Source: Planctomycetaceae bacterium
GTDB taxonomy: Bacteria; Planctomycetota; Planctomycetia; Pirellulales; Thermoguttaceae
DNA length: 21,408 nucleotides
NCBI GenBank assembly: GCA_031278315.1
Contig: JAITKS010000270.1
Location: 1-21,408, forward strand
Reading direction: 5' to 3'
Within the stretch, counting starts at the first letter, position 1. The number at the start of each line of letters is the position of its first letter. The translations under genes and the position numbers were made by a program. Positions 7,096 to 15,495 of this stretch are shown one piece after another. The notes under the pieces were generated by a model. That model saw nothing but the letters and a program-made list of their open reading frames with translations, did no database searches and was not told the origin of the DNA.

Positions 7096-10000
7096 ACAGC
7101 TATTTTTCGTTACAATATTTACTTTGCTGCTAACAAATTTAATTTACGCTCAAACAACATACACTCAATCACCGCAAGCTCAATCACCGCACGCTCAATC
7201 ACCGCAAGCTACAACGAGGCTTCCAAGTGTGACATATACACAAGCTGAATCTGTACAACCTACGCAACCGGTAAATGAATCGGGATTAACTTTAACACCA
7301 GTTTCAGTAATACCGCCTCCTCCTCCGCCTCCGCCTCCGCCGCACGTTGTACATCCTACGCAACCGGTAAATGAATCGTATCCAATTATTACGAATCAAA
7401 ATAAATCGTTCAATCATAATGAGTCGGCTGTGCAGCCTATTTCGACTAATACGCATTCTTTTACTGCGAATTTTCAAGGACCGGCGGCTTCTGATTTAAT
7501 TCCTTTAACATCGAAATCGTTGGATAAATTACGTGAAATTTACATACCTGAAAACGAACTCGGTAGAATTTTGGAATCGGCGAAAAACAGTCTGCTGATC
7601 AAACGAGATGAATTTGAAAAATTACTAAAAGAGTCGCGCGAAATATTTCTTGAAATTGATCGCAATAATACAAGAGTAAAAAGTCCGGTCGAAGCGGTTC
7701 TGCTTGCAAGCGATTACAAAATAAACGTTGCAGATTTACGGGCTGTAATCGAAGGAACACTAGAAATTGAAATTCTAACAGATGATGTTGTCGCGATTCC
7801 GATTCAATTGGATCGTATATCGGTAATCGAAATAATCGATATTGAAACAAAAAAACCGGCAGCATTAGAAATATTGCAAACAAATACTTCACAACAACCG
7901 GTTCCGCAGCAATTATCTAACTCAAAACCGGTTTCTAATATTTTGCATACGAATCAAAATGGACGCTTAATTTTGCAAGGTAAAAAATTGCACAAAATAA
8001 AACTTGTTGCGACAACACCGTTGGAAATCGATTCAACTCGTCAGCGTCTTGTATTTCAGTTGATTCACGGGGCGAAAAATTCTATGCGGTTATCAATTCC
8101 GGGCGATGTAGAATTGAAAAGCGGTGCATCTGTAATTTCACGCAAAGTCGAAGAACAAAGCGGCGGGAATAATACAAAATCTTTGACAACGCATTTCGAC
8201 TTGTTAGCAGATTATAACAATCGTCAAACTGATATTACAATGTCATTGAACTCGCATAAAATCGGTGCATATCAAGCCGTGCAAGCACGAAGTATTCAAT
8301 TCGCCGAAGTTACTGAACAATACGAAAAATTGCACGCAACTATATCGTTGACTGAAATGCATCAAGGAATATCTCAAGCAGAATTTGATGTTCCGGAAGG
8401 ATTTGAAATTACAGATGTCGTATCAATTTTGCTTGACAAATGGAATGTCGAAAAAAATGACAAAAACAAAATTGACGGCAACAAAATTGACGGCAATTCT
8501 AAACGAGATAAGTTGAAACTCAAATTCCGCGAACAGCTGCCGGGACTGACAACAATTTATCTTTCTGCGATCAAGGTGAATCAATTGTCGGATATAAAAT
8601 CGACTGAGTGGCAATTCCCGCTTTTTAATCCGTGCGGTACCGCATCGAACTCGGCTGTGCTTGGTCTGTTTATCGAGCAAGAACTCGAAATGACAAATCT
8701 AGTGAGTGATAAACTCTATCCAATTGATCCGATAAATCTGCGTAATGTAATTCCTACGAGTGCATTAAAAATTTCACCCGGCGCACCGCTTATTCGGCTT
8801 GCAACTGCATGGTATGCTCCGCGAGATCAATTCACGATTAAAGCAAATTTTAAAAGACCAAAAATAGATTGTAAAGTTGAAACACGCGAATTTATTGTTC
8901 TCGATGATAAAACGCCGACAATAAAAATTGATTACACTATTACTGCTTTAGCCGGTAAAATTTTTGAAACGATAATTGAAATACCAATAAATTGGAAAAT
9001 CGCATCAATTACTGCTGATAAAAAATTATTAGAATTTGACGAAGTTAATTCAAATAAAAACGGCACAAAAAAACAACAAATACGTATTCAATTTCCGCAC
9101 GGAATTATTTCAGGCGAAACTTTTAGTTTCACGATACAAGCTGCGGGCGAAGTCGAAGGATGGTTCACAAATGACGGCGAAAAGAAAATTATTTATCCGC
9201 AATTTAATGTTATCAACGCAACAAATTTACAAGGAAAAATCGGAATACTGTACGGAGGTGAAGTTGATTGTGATATCGTTCCGGCAGCAGATGAAAATCT
9301 TATTCCGCTTGATGATTCGGCGAAACAAAATCTATTGTCAACGGCAGCTCATCAATCAACTCAAAATTTAACTCAAGTTCCGGCTAATTCTATGAATTTG
9401 AGTCCTGTTGCAAAAATGTATAAAACCGTTTTGGCTTATGAATATTTCAAAAAACCTTTCGAGCTGGAATTAAAACTTGAGAAACTAAAGCCTAGATTAA
9501 ATGTAAAAACGACATCAATTTATTCTTTCACGCCGACATTATTAAAGGTCAATTATGAACTCTGGTTTACAATCAAACATGCATCAACGCAGCGTCTTAC
9601 ATTTCTGTTACCGATTGAGACGCCTAATATTGTCTCGATTAAAAAGTATTTCAACCGAAACACACAAACAGGACATGATAATAATCAACAGAGTAACATA
9701 AAAGAAACATTCAACAGCGAAATTGAAATCGATGGGAAAAAATACCGCCGTTGGGAAATCGTGTTATCGAAACCGCAAGATGGTTTATTAAAACTAAATG
9801 TTGATTTTGAAATGCCAATCGAACAGAATAAAAATAACAAAGAAAATATCAATATCAACACCGCTCAACCTTTTAATCTGCCGCGAATTTTTGTAGAAAA
9901 TACCGCATGGCAATCCGACATAATTGCAATTCAAGGCGACGAAGAACTCGACTTACAAGTTTTAACTGAATTAGATTCGCCAACAAAATCAGGTGAAAAA

Positions 10001-11368
10001 ATTAGCGTACTGCGGTCAGTTGATGTCGGAACAATTGAGGGAATGAATTATCAACCGGATAAACGTTTAATTGGAGTTTATTCGTTAATTAAGGATGATT
10101 CGGATGTCGCGGTAATGATGAAAAGAAATAAATTATTACCGCTTGTTACAGCTGTAATCGAAAATGCCGCAGCGGTTGCACAATTAGGAAACAGTGCAGA
10201 AAGCGGAACGCTTTATTCTATCAATTATAATATCTCGACTGACAGCACGGCGGTAATGTTTGAACCGGTTGATACAAAAGACGAAATATGGTCAATTGAG
10301 TTGGATGGCAAAATGCTTAAACCGCAGCGTGTAGGTAACGATATTTTAATTCCGATTCAGCAGCAAGAACTGCAACAGCCGCCGCCGATTCAGCAGACTC
10401 AGCTAAAAGAGAACTATAACAAACGATTACGCCGAATAAGACTTGTTTATCGTAATTTTAATAATCCGTTACGAAATATTAGGCTTTCTTTTCCGTCATT
10501 GCGAGTGAAGCAATCGGGGACAAATATTGTTATTCCGGTGATGCAAACGCAATGGAGTGTGATTCCGCCGGCCGGATATAATGTAACGAAAATAGGTGAC
10601 ACGATTATCTATAATAAAGAAGAATATAATTTAGCAATTTTTAAAATTGCGGGTGTATGTTCCAGATTCTTTGGGGTAGTTAATCAAAATTTCGTTAGTT
10701 CGGTTGAAAGACGGTATCAATTTTCTGATAAATATCTGGATTCTCAATCTCTGGATACTCGGCGGGAACCGCAATCCAACGTCGAAAACCCGCACGAGTT
10801 ATACTATGACGAAAAGAAATCAGAATCCAGTGAAAGTGATAGAGCAGAGCAAGAACAAGCAGTACATCAGTCTTATGATCCTCAAGCGGTCAAAGAAGAT
10901 AATAATAAAATAATCAGTAGTGTACCTGAACCTATACCGCAAAACGAAAATAGTGTTTCCAGTGTTTCCGGCGGCAAATCAGTTACAAGTTCGCAGCGGA
11001 TACGGCGTCTTAAATCGGCTCAACCTGTAACTGTTGTTTTGACAAATTTACAAGGCGGAATGAATTATTCTCGAATTGGTACGAAAAACATACAATCGAT
11101 AGCGGTAAAGATTTCAAATTCATCGAATCATATTCTTTGGTGTTGGATTTCATATTTATCGGTGTTATTAGCCGGATTATTATTGATAAAGAGTAATTAT
11201 ATCAAGCAATTGAAATTTGTGTTGACAGTAATTATTGTAGGCACGTTATTAGTATTTATTCCGTACATCGACGTATTGACACCGATATTTAATTCATCTG
11301 TTTATGCTTGTTTAACGGTTGCAATTATTTTTATTGTAATAGCGGTATATAAAAAATTCGCTGTTTAA
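7085..11368 (+). CDS. Giant exported membrane-anchored protein of unknown function, paralogue 2
   Basis: This is a 1427-aa protein with a classic signal peptide, likely cut after Ala22 (LIYA|Q). A low-complexity Gln/Pro/Ser region (about 23-110) follows, with a QSPQA repeat, a run of ten prolines and a duplicated PTQPVNES. The block EIYIPENELGRILESAK with KRDEFEKLLKESRE mirrors the opening block of paralogue 1, and the next segment, RAVIEGTLEIEILTDDV, parallels MSGIVKVSDDIVQVESII there. A long beta-rich ectodomain continues, including AYEYFKKPFELELKLEKLKP, comparable with AFEFYDNWQLELIATRYKLE in paralogue 1. A charged, Ser-rich linker precedes three membrane helices at about 1349-1368, 1376-1395 and 1402-1424. 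The 11-bp overlap and internal ribosome binding site imply translational coupling. No enzymatic motif was seen. A structural or secretion-linked envelope role is only inference. Confidence 0.8.
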   Translation: MKTKQLFFVTIFTLLLTNLIYAQTTYTQSPQAQSPHAQSPQATTRLPSVTYTQAESVQPTQPVNESGLTLTPVSVIPPPPPPPPPPHVVHPTQPVNESYPIITNQNKSFNHNESAVQPISTNTHSFTANFQGPAASDLIPLTSKSLDKLREIYIPENELGRILESAKNSLLIKRDEFEKLLKESREIFLEIDRNNTRVKSPVEAVLLASDYKINVADLRAVIEGTLEIEILTDDVVAIPIQLDRISVIEIIDIETKKPAALEILQTNTSQQPVPQQLSNSKPVSNILHTNQNGRLILQGKKLHKIKLVATTPLEIDSTRQRLVFQLIHGAKNSMRLSIPGDVELKSGASVISRKVEEQSGGNNTKSLTTHFDLLADYNNRQTDITMSLNSHKIGAYQAVQARSIQFAEVTEQYEKLHATISLTEMHQGISQAEFDVPEGFEITDVVSILLDKWNVEKNDKNKIDGNKIDGNSKRDKLKLKFREQLPGLTTIYLSAIKVNQLSDIKSTEWQFPLFNPCGTASNSAVLGLFIEQELEMTNLVSDKLYPIDPINLRNVIPTSALKISPGAPLIRLATAWYAPRDQFTIKANFKRPKIDCKVETREFIVLDDKTPTIKIDYTITALAGKIFETIIEIPINWKIASITADKKLLEFDEVNSNKNGTKKQQIRIQFPHGIISGETFSFTIQAAGEVEGWFTNDGEKKIIYPQFNVINATNLQGKIGILYGGEVDCDIVPAADENLIPLDDSAKQNLLSTAAHQSTQNLTQVPANSMNLSPVAKMYKTVLAYEYFKKPFELELKLEKLKPRLNVKTTSIYSFTPTLLKVNYELWFTIKHASTQRLTFLLPIETPNIVSIKKYFNRNTQTGHDNNQQSNIKETFNSEIEIDGKKYRRWEIVLSKPQDGLLKLNVDFEMPIEQNKNNKENININTAQPFNLPRIFVENTAWQSDIIAIQGDEELDLQVLTELDSPTKSGEKISVLRSVDVGTIEGMNYQPDKRLIGVYSLIKDDSDVAVMMKRNKLLPLVTAVIENAAAVAQLGNSAESGTLYSINYNISTDSTAVMFEPVDTKDEIWSIELDGKMLKPQRVGNDILIPIQQQELQQPPPIQQTQLKENYNKRLRRIRLVYRNFNNPLRNIRLSFPSLRVKQSGTNIVIPVMQTQWSVIPPAGYNVTKIGDTIIYNKEEYNLAIFKIAGVCSRFFGVVNQNFVSSVERRYQFSDKYLDSQSLDTRREPQSNVENPHELYYDEKKSESSESDRAEQEQAVHQSYDPQAVKEDNNKIISSVPEPIPQNENSVSSVSGGKSVTSSQRIRRLKSAQPVTVVLTNLQGGMNYSRIGTKNIQSIAVKISNSSNHILWCWISYLSVLLAGLLLIKSNYIKQLKFVLTVIIVGTLLVFIPYIDVLTPIFNSSVYACLTVAIIFIVIAVYKKFAV
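7167..7211 (+). repeat. 15-bp coding tandem repeat (QSPQA), three units
   Basis: CAATCACCGCAAGCT is repeated three times, with one base changed in the middle unit (QSPHA). It encodes the flexible segment right after the signal peptide of paralogue 2. Confidence 0.8.
7259..7378 (+). repeat. 24-bp perfect direct repeat flanking a polyproline run
   Basis: CCTACGCAACCGGTAAATGA+ATCG occurs at 7259-7282 and again at 7355-7378. The two copies encode PTQPVNES on either side of the ten-proline run. Perfect nucleotide identity suggests recent duplication. Confidence 0.8.
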
Positions 11369-11371
11369 AAT

Positions 11372-11458
11372 TTTTTCGTTACAAAAAATAAACCTGATCT
11401 GTAGAGACTCAATGCCTTGTGTTTCTACAGATCAGGTTTTATTTTTTGTAACGAAAAA
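11372..11458. terminator. Long inverted repeat between convergent genes, likely bidirectional terminator
   Basis: The left arm (11372-11408) and right arm (11421-11458) pair over about 37 bp with one single-base bulge and one mismatch, around a 12-nt loop. Each arm has TTTTTCGTTACAAAAAATAA on the outside and CCTGATCTGTAGA inside. The stem begins 4 nt after the stop of paralogue 2 and ends 54 nt before the stop of the oppositely oriented aminotransferase gene. The A/T-rich outer arms give a U-run in either direction. It is built from repeats R2 (outer) and R3 (inner) that recur elsewhere. Confidence 0.75.
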
Positions 11459-11472
11459 GATAACCGTTCACG
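11433..11472 (+). repeat. Dispersed repeat R2, copy 1
   Basis: GTTTTATTTTTTGTAACGAA then AAAG, two variable positions and ACCGTTCACG. It is nearly identical over about 39 bp to 20834-20873. The core TTATTTTTTGTAACGAAAAA is also at 13831-13850, and inverted in the left arm at 11372-11391. Confidence 0.75.
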
Positions 11473-11484
11473 CAAAAAAATAAA

Positions 11485-11510
11485 TTATTCCACTGATATA
11501 TTTTACGAAT
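11485..11510. repeat. R4 repeat copy downstream of the aminotransferase gene
   Basis: ATTCCACTGATATATTTTACG matches the copy at about 220-239 with few differences. Both copies sit at the 3' side of a leftward gene, which suggests a shared 3' element or a decayed mobile sequence. Confidence 0.45.
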
Positions 11511-11512
11511 TT

Positions 11513-12781
11513 TTATTTTTTATTTATTTTACAGATTTTTTTGATTTGTCTTACGGCTTGTCTTAATCTGTCATCTTTTTCGACGATTGCCATTCTGATA
11601 TATCCTTCGCCGGCTTCTCCGAATGCTGAACCTGGGCTTACTAATACATCTGCTTCACGCAGTAATTTCATAGCGAACTCAAAAGAACTTGTTTTATTTG
11701 CCAAGAATTCATTCGGTATTTTTTGCCAGATAAACATAGAGGCACGCGGACGTTCAACATTCCAACCGATTCGTTCTAATCCGCTGCATAATATATCGCG
11801 TCGTTTTTGGTATATTTTTGCTTGCAATTCTACATTATGGTCGGAAAATCTTATTGCTGTAATCGCAGCGATTTGCAGCGGCGAAAAAACTCCGTAGTTA
11901 TAATATGTTTTTATTGTTGCAAGCGCACGTATAATTTCGGCATTTCCGCTGCAGAAACCAATTCGCCAACCTGCCATGTTATAGCCTTTACTCATAGTTG
12001 TTGTTTCAACACCAACTTTTTTAGCGTCTGGTATCGACAAAAAACTTGGTGCTTTATATCCATCAAAACAAACATCTCCGTAAGCAAGATCGCTTATTAC
12101 CATGAATCCGAATTTTTTTGCTAATTTCACTATTTCGACATAGAAATTTTGTTCTATAACAGTTGCCGTTGGATTATGCGGATAATTCAAAATTAATAAT
12201 TTCGGTTTAGGTTGAAGAAATTGACAAGTCGAAGCGATATTCGATAACAAATTATCCGGTTTGGTTACATCGAGTAAAATTGCATTTGCCGACGCTAACA
12301 TAACGGCATGCAAATGCGGCGGAAAATACGGCGAAGGAACAATTGCCGAATCACCCGAACCTAACAACGCTAAACAAAGATACGACATGGCTTCTTTCGA
12401 CCCCATACAAACAATTGTTTCAGTTTCAGGATCGAGCCGCACACCATAATATTTTAGATATCGGGCTGTTAATTCTTTTCGCAATTGCGGTAAACCGCTT
12501 GCATTACTATAAGCATGAATTCGCGGATTACTGACAACATCAATCAATTTATCAATAACATGAGCCGCCGGCGGATCGCTTGGACTACCCATGCCGAGAT
12601 CAATTACATCTGCTCCCGATTTACGTTTTTCATATTTCAATTTGTTCAATTCCGCAAAAAAATAAGCTGGTAAACGTTTCACCCGATCAGAAACATCTAT
12701 GCCGAATGGTCTAGTATTTTCCCGTAATTGATCAGCTGGTTCATTATTTTGAACAAATTCATCGTCATTATTTTTAGTCAT
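11513..12781 (-). CDS. alaC: AlaC-type PLP-dependent aminotransferase (fold type I)
   Basis: This 422-aa enzyme resembles E. coli AlaC, the glutamate-pyruvate (alanine-forming) transaminase, more than other class I/II members. Features include IDLGMGSPSDPP (60-71), HAYSNASGLPQLR (89-101), GSKEAMSYL (127-135), YPHNPTA (200-206, PLP-contacting Asn203) and DLAYGDVCFDGYKAPS (231-246). The Schiff-base lysine is Lys265 in TTMSKGYNMAGWRIGF, and Arg396 in GEGYIRMA binds the substrate carboxylate. The reaction would be pyruvate plus glutamate giving alanine plus 2-oxoglutarate; an LL-diaminopimelate or other 2-oxo-acid preference cannot be excluded. The first 30 residues are an acidic extension beyond AlaC. 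It lies 60 bp downstream of the SDR gene on the same strand, so co-transcription is likely. AAAGAAG about 9 nt before the ATG is a weak ribosome binding site. Confidence 0.85.
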   Translation of the reverse strand: MTKNNDDEFVQNNEPADQLRENTRPFGIDVSDRVKRLPAYFFAELNKLKYEKRKSGADVIDLGMGSPSDPPAAHVIDKLIDVVSNPRIHAYSNASGLPQLRKELTARYLKYYGVRLDPETETIVCMGSKEAMSYLCLALLGSGDSAIVPSPYFPPHLHAVMLASANAILLDVTKPDNLLSNIASTCQFLQPKPKLLILNYPHNPTATVIEQNFYVEIVKLAKKFGFMVISDLAYGDVCFDGYKAPSFLSIPDAKKVGVETTTMSKGYNMAGWRIGFCSGNAEIIRALATIKTYYNYGVFSPLQIAAITAIRFSDHNVELQAKIYQKRRDILCSGLERIGWNVERPRASMFIWQKIPNEFLANKTSSFEFAMKLLREADVLVSPGSAFGEAGEGYIRMAIVEKDDRLRQAVRQIKKICKINKK

Positions 12782-12810
12782 TTTTGGTTACTTCTTTATA
12801 TCATTATTTA

Positions 12811-12840
12811 TTTGTATTGGGATATATTTGTATTGGGATA
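12811..12840. repeat. 16-bp tandem duplication in the SDR-aminotransferase spacer
   Basis: TTTGTATTGGGATA occurs at 12811-12824 and 12827-12840, separated by TA. It fills half of the 60-bp spacer directly after the SDR stop codon. Confidence 0.7.
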
Positions 12841-12841
12841 T

Positions 12842-13681
12842 TTATACATATTTTGTCATAATCCAATCTGTAAAATTCGGGAAGAATCTATTTAGATAAT
12901 CGAGTATCACAGCTTGAAAATAAGGAATAATTTTATGTTGACCTCGTTTCATTGCACGAACTATTCGGCTTGCAACATATTCAGGAGTGACAGCTGTATG
13001 AACCGGCATTGTCGGCGCACTGCTCGACTGATAGAGTACATCAAAAAATTCTGTTGATGTTGTACCCGGACAAACTACCAAAACATCTATTCCGTTTTGT
13101 TTAAATTCTGCCCGCATTGTTTCGGACAATCCGTTTACTGCAAATTTCGCTGCGCCGTAAACGCCGTAATGAGGAACTCCGCGTAAACCAACTATTGAAC
13201 TCAAATTTACAACTATCGGATTAATTTTGAGTTTCTTATTTGTGTCAGAATTTGCCGATTCTTTCAGTAATGGTATTGATAATTGAGTCATTTCAAATAG
13301 TGAAAAAAAGTTCACTTCAAAAATTTGTTTCAGAGTATCGTGTGTAGTTGTTTCAATTAGAGAAGTCGCCCCGACGCCGGCGTTATTTATCAATATATCT
13401 AGTCCGCCTAATTCATCTTTGGACGTTTGAATAATACGATTTCTAGTTTCCGAATCTGTTATATCACCTGCGGCTGCAATGATTTTCCTAACACCGTTTG
13501 TCGGCGAATAATCGCTATGCTCATCTTGAATTGCCGCAATGAGTTTATTGAGCCTTTCGGTTCTTCGTGCTGATATTATCATATCGACTCCTTCTTTTGC
13601 AAGCTCATGGACAAGTGCCGCACCTATTCCAGATGACGTACCTGTTATGATTGCTTTACTTCCTGTTAATATTCGTTTCAT
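12842..13681 (-). CDS. Short-chain dehydrogenase/reductase (classical SDR)
   Basis: This 279-aa NAD(P)-dependent oxidoreductase has all classical SDR elements. The cofactor-binding TGTSSGIG is at 13-20, with ARR at 38-40 hinting at NADP preference, and GDIT follows at 72-75. NNAG is at 99-102, catalytic Asn124 lies in FEVNFFS, and Ser162 in NLSSIVG. The Tyr175-x-x-x-Lys179 pair lies in VYGAAK, and CPGTTSTEF follows (204-212). A moderately hydrophobic C-terminal stretch could sit near a membrane. The substrate is not deducible. It lies between a zinc alcohol dehydrogenase and an aminotransferase on the same strand, which would fit a carbonyl/alcohol interconversion, but no pathway is clear. 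No Shine-Dalgarno sequence is seen; the chosen start gives the usual short lead into the Rossmann motif. Confidence 0.88.
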   Translation of the reverse strand: MKRILTGSKAIITGTSSGIGAALVHELAKEGVDMIISARRTERLNKLIAAIQDEHSDYSPTNGVRKIIAAAGDITDSETRNRIIQTSKDELGGLDILINNAGVGATSLIETTTHDTLKQIFEVNFFSLFEMTQLSIPLLKESANSDTNKKLKINPIVVNLSSIVGLRGVPHYGVYGAAKFAVNGLSETMRAEFKQNGIDVLVVCPGTTSTEFFDVLYQSSSAPTMPVHTAVTPEYVASRIVRAMKRGQHKIIPYFQAVILDYLNRFFPNFTDWIMTKYV

Positions 13682-13700
13682 AATATTTTTTTTGAATTGT

Positions 13701-13732
13701 GTACCGCCGATATTTATAAATTTCGGCGGTAC
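13701..13732. promoter_or_regulatory. Strong hairpin just upstream of the SDR gene
   Basis: GTACCGCCGATATTT and AAATTTCGGCGGTAC form a 15-bp stem with a single mismatch. It is the most GC-rich structure locally. It lies 20-51 nt upstream of the SDR start on the leftward transcript. The following bases on that strand are A-rich rather than U-rich, so it is not a standard terminator. A 5'-UTR structure or processing site is possible. Confidence 0.55.
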
Positions 13733-13760
13733 GAAAAAGTAATAAACGAAAAAAAATTTT

Positions 13761-13880
13761 GTAGAGTCTCAATGTCTTGTATCTCTTTTCCGATGTTATG
13801 CAATTTTGAAAATACGAAATAATAGTCTATTTATTTTTTGTAACGAAAAATTCTGCCGAGTTGCAATATCTTGTGTTTCT
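13761..13880. repeat. Cluster of R3-R2-R3 repeat copies between the ADH and SDR genes
   Basis: GTAGAGTCTCAATGTCTTGT at 13761-13780 resembles GTAGAGACTCAATGCCTTGT at 11401-11420. TTATTTTTTGTAACGAAAAA (R2 core) lies at 13831-13850. GAGTTGCAATATCTTGTGTT and TCTA (from about 13858) form a second R3-like copy. The repeats fill most of the 204-bp spacer, so independent promotion of SDR and alaC is possible. Confidence 0.6.
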
Positions 13881-13885
13881 ATATT

Positions 13886-15061
13886 TTATTTTAGTTTATT
13901 CATATCTATAACGTAACGAAATTGGGCTTCACCGTTTTTAATTTTTTTGTATGCGTCTGAGATTTGCGACGGCTCGATGATTTCGATTCGCGGATAGATT
14001 TTGTTTTTTACAGAATAGTTGAGCATTTCTTGTGTTTCTTTTATGCCTCCGATCAGAGTTCCCCAAACTTTACGCCGTCCGGTAAAAACAAATGGAGTTA
14101 CAGCAAGTGTTGGTGTATCTTTGATTGGCGGTGCGCCGATTAGTACGAGTTCGCCGTCTAGTTGTAACATTTTGAGATACATTACCGGATCGAATTTTGC
14201 CGGAATTGTACTGAAAATAATACGAAAAGAGTTATCTAATTTTTCAACTTCTTTTTGATTTTTCACATTTACATATTTTTCAGCGCCCATTTTAATTGCT
14301 TCGTTTTGTTTATTGTCTGTAATATCGAAAACTGTAACTTTCGCACCTTTAGCAACAAGATATTGCAAAGCGATATGTCCGAGTCCGCCGAATCCTGCGA
14401 CGGCAACTTTATCATTCTTTTTAATTTTTGCGGCTTTTATCGGCGAGTAAGTAGTTATTCCGGCGCAAAGCAGGGGAGCAACTTTTTCTAATGGTGCATG
14501 TTTCGGAATTTTAATCACGAATTTTTCAGAAACGACAATATTATTTGAATAGCCGCCTTTGGTGATTTCGTTATCGTGGTAGATATCTTTAGAAGCGTAA
14601 GTAAATACACAACCTTTCAAACAATATTGTTCCTGATGTACCTTGCAATTATTACATTGACCGCACGAGTTTACCATGCAGCCGACACCGGCATGATCGC
14701 CGACTTTGAAATTCTTAACGTTTTTACCAACTTTCACTATACGTCCCGCAATTTCATGACCCGGCACCATTGGGTAAGTTTCGTTCTCTGTCCAATCTTG
14801 TAATGCTTGATGTACGTCGCTATGACAAATTCCTGAATAAAGAATCTCTATCAGAACATCGTTATTGCCGAGTGCGTGTCTATCGAATTCAAACGGTACA
14901 AAAATACCTTGTGAATCCATCAATGCCATACCTTTGCTGTTAATACGATCTCGTGAATTAGAAACGTGTCTTTCTTGTGCGTAAATAGTGTTAAGGGTCA
15001 TAATTATCGTAACGATAATTACGCAAAGTTTTATTTTCAAAAAAATTTGTAAGTTTGACAT
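13886..15061 (-). CDS. Zinc-dependent alcohol dehydrogenase, CAD type, with a signal peptide
   Basis: This 391-aa medium-chain dehydrogenase belongs to the cinnamyl-alcohol-dehydrogenase-like group and resembles the Helicobacter CAD (HP1104) from memory. Catalytic zinc ligands are Cys79 (GICHSD), His102-Glu103 (PGHE) and Cys199 (LLCAG). Structural zinc ligands are Cys133, 136, 139 and 147. The nucleotide site is GFGGLGH (223-229), and the C-terminal RYVIDMNK is typical. Enzymes of this group reduce aldehydes with NADPH. The unusual part is residues 1-28: a basic then hydrophobic segment ending in IYA|QE, a good Sec signal peptide. The CAD homology begins only near residue 42 (SKGMALMDSQG). 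The start is supported by TAAGGA about 10 nt upstream. An internal Met45 start would give a cytoplasmic enzyme but lacks an obvious ribosome binding site. The gene is first of a leftward trio and divergent from the potassium transporter. Confidence 0.85.
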   Translation of the reverse strand: MSNLQIFLKIKLCVIIVTIIMTLNTIYAQERHVSNSRDRINSKGMALMDSQGIFVPFEFDRHALGNNDVLIEILYSGICHSDVHQALQDWTENETYPMVPGHEIAGRIVKVGKNVKNFKVGDHAGVGCMVNSCGQCNNCKVHQEQYCLKGCVFTYASKDIYHDNEITKGGYSNNIVVSEKFVIKIPKHAPLEKVAPLLCAGITTYSPIKAAKIKKNDKVAVAGFGGLGHIALQYLVAKGAKVTVFDITDNKQNEAIKMGAEKYVNVKNQKEVEKLDNSFRIIFSTIPAKFDPVMYLKMLQLDGELVLIGAPPIKDTPTLAVTPFVFTGRRKVWGTLIGGIKETQEMLNYSVKNKIYPRIEIIEPSQISDAYKKIKNGEAQFRYVIDMNKLK

Positions 15062-15294
15062 TTTTTATTTTCCTTAATTTTAAGGGAGAATTGCTAATTG
15101 ACTCCCGCTGTGAATTGACGTTGTTTATTGATTTACGTGACTAAATGAATATAAATTCGGTTGTAACATTTCAATTGAATTTTCGTTTTAAACTTTATTC
15201 ATTTGTAATTTATCAGCGGATTTTTTATTTTTCAATTTTTTTGAATTATGAATTGAAAAATGAGATTAGTGAAAAAATGAACTTGAAGTTTTTA

Positions 15295-15329
15295 GAAATT
15301 ATACTCCTCACACTTTAAATTTCGATTTT
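15295..15329 (-). repeat. Dispersed repeat R1, copy C
   Basis: On the plus strand it reads ATTATACTCCTCACACTTTA followed by AATTTCGATTTT, the clearest full match to the R1 consensus. It lies about 330 bp before the potassium transporter gene. Confidence 0.75.
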
Positions 15330-15468
15330 GTTTTAAACTAAAATTCGCCCTTACGAGGCGAAATCGCGGACAATTTTTTGACTCAAAAACTATTATTCTG
15401 CTGACATATTACATTCATTTTAATTTACGGTTCAAACTGCCTGCTTATATTTCGGCGAGCAGACTTTA

Positions 15469-15495
15469 GTGAATATTCCTCTCACACTTTCTACC
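15469..15495 (-). repeat. Dispersed repeat R1, copy D (partial)
   Basis: It reads GTGAATATTCCTCTCACACTT then TCTACC on the plus strand. Only the CTCACACTT half matches R1 well; the TTTCGATTTT half is lost. Confidence 0.5.

Noticed and set aside
11541..12534. Several plus-strand openings across the aminotransferase gene
   Set aside because: All are antisense to a confidently identified enzyme and have Cys/Ser/Ile-skewed translations without motifs.
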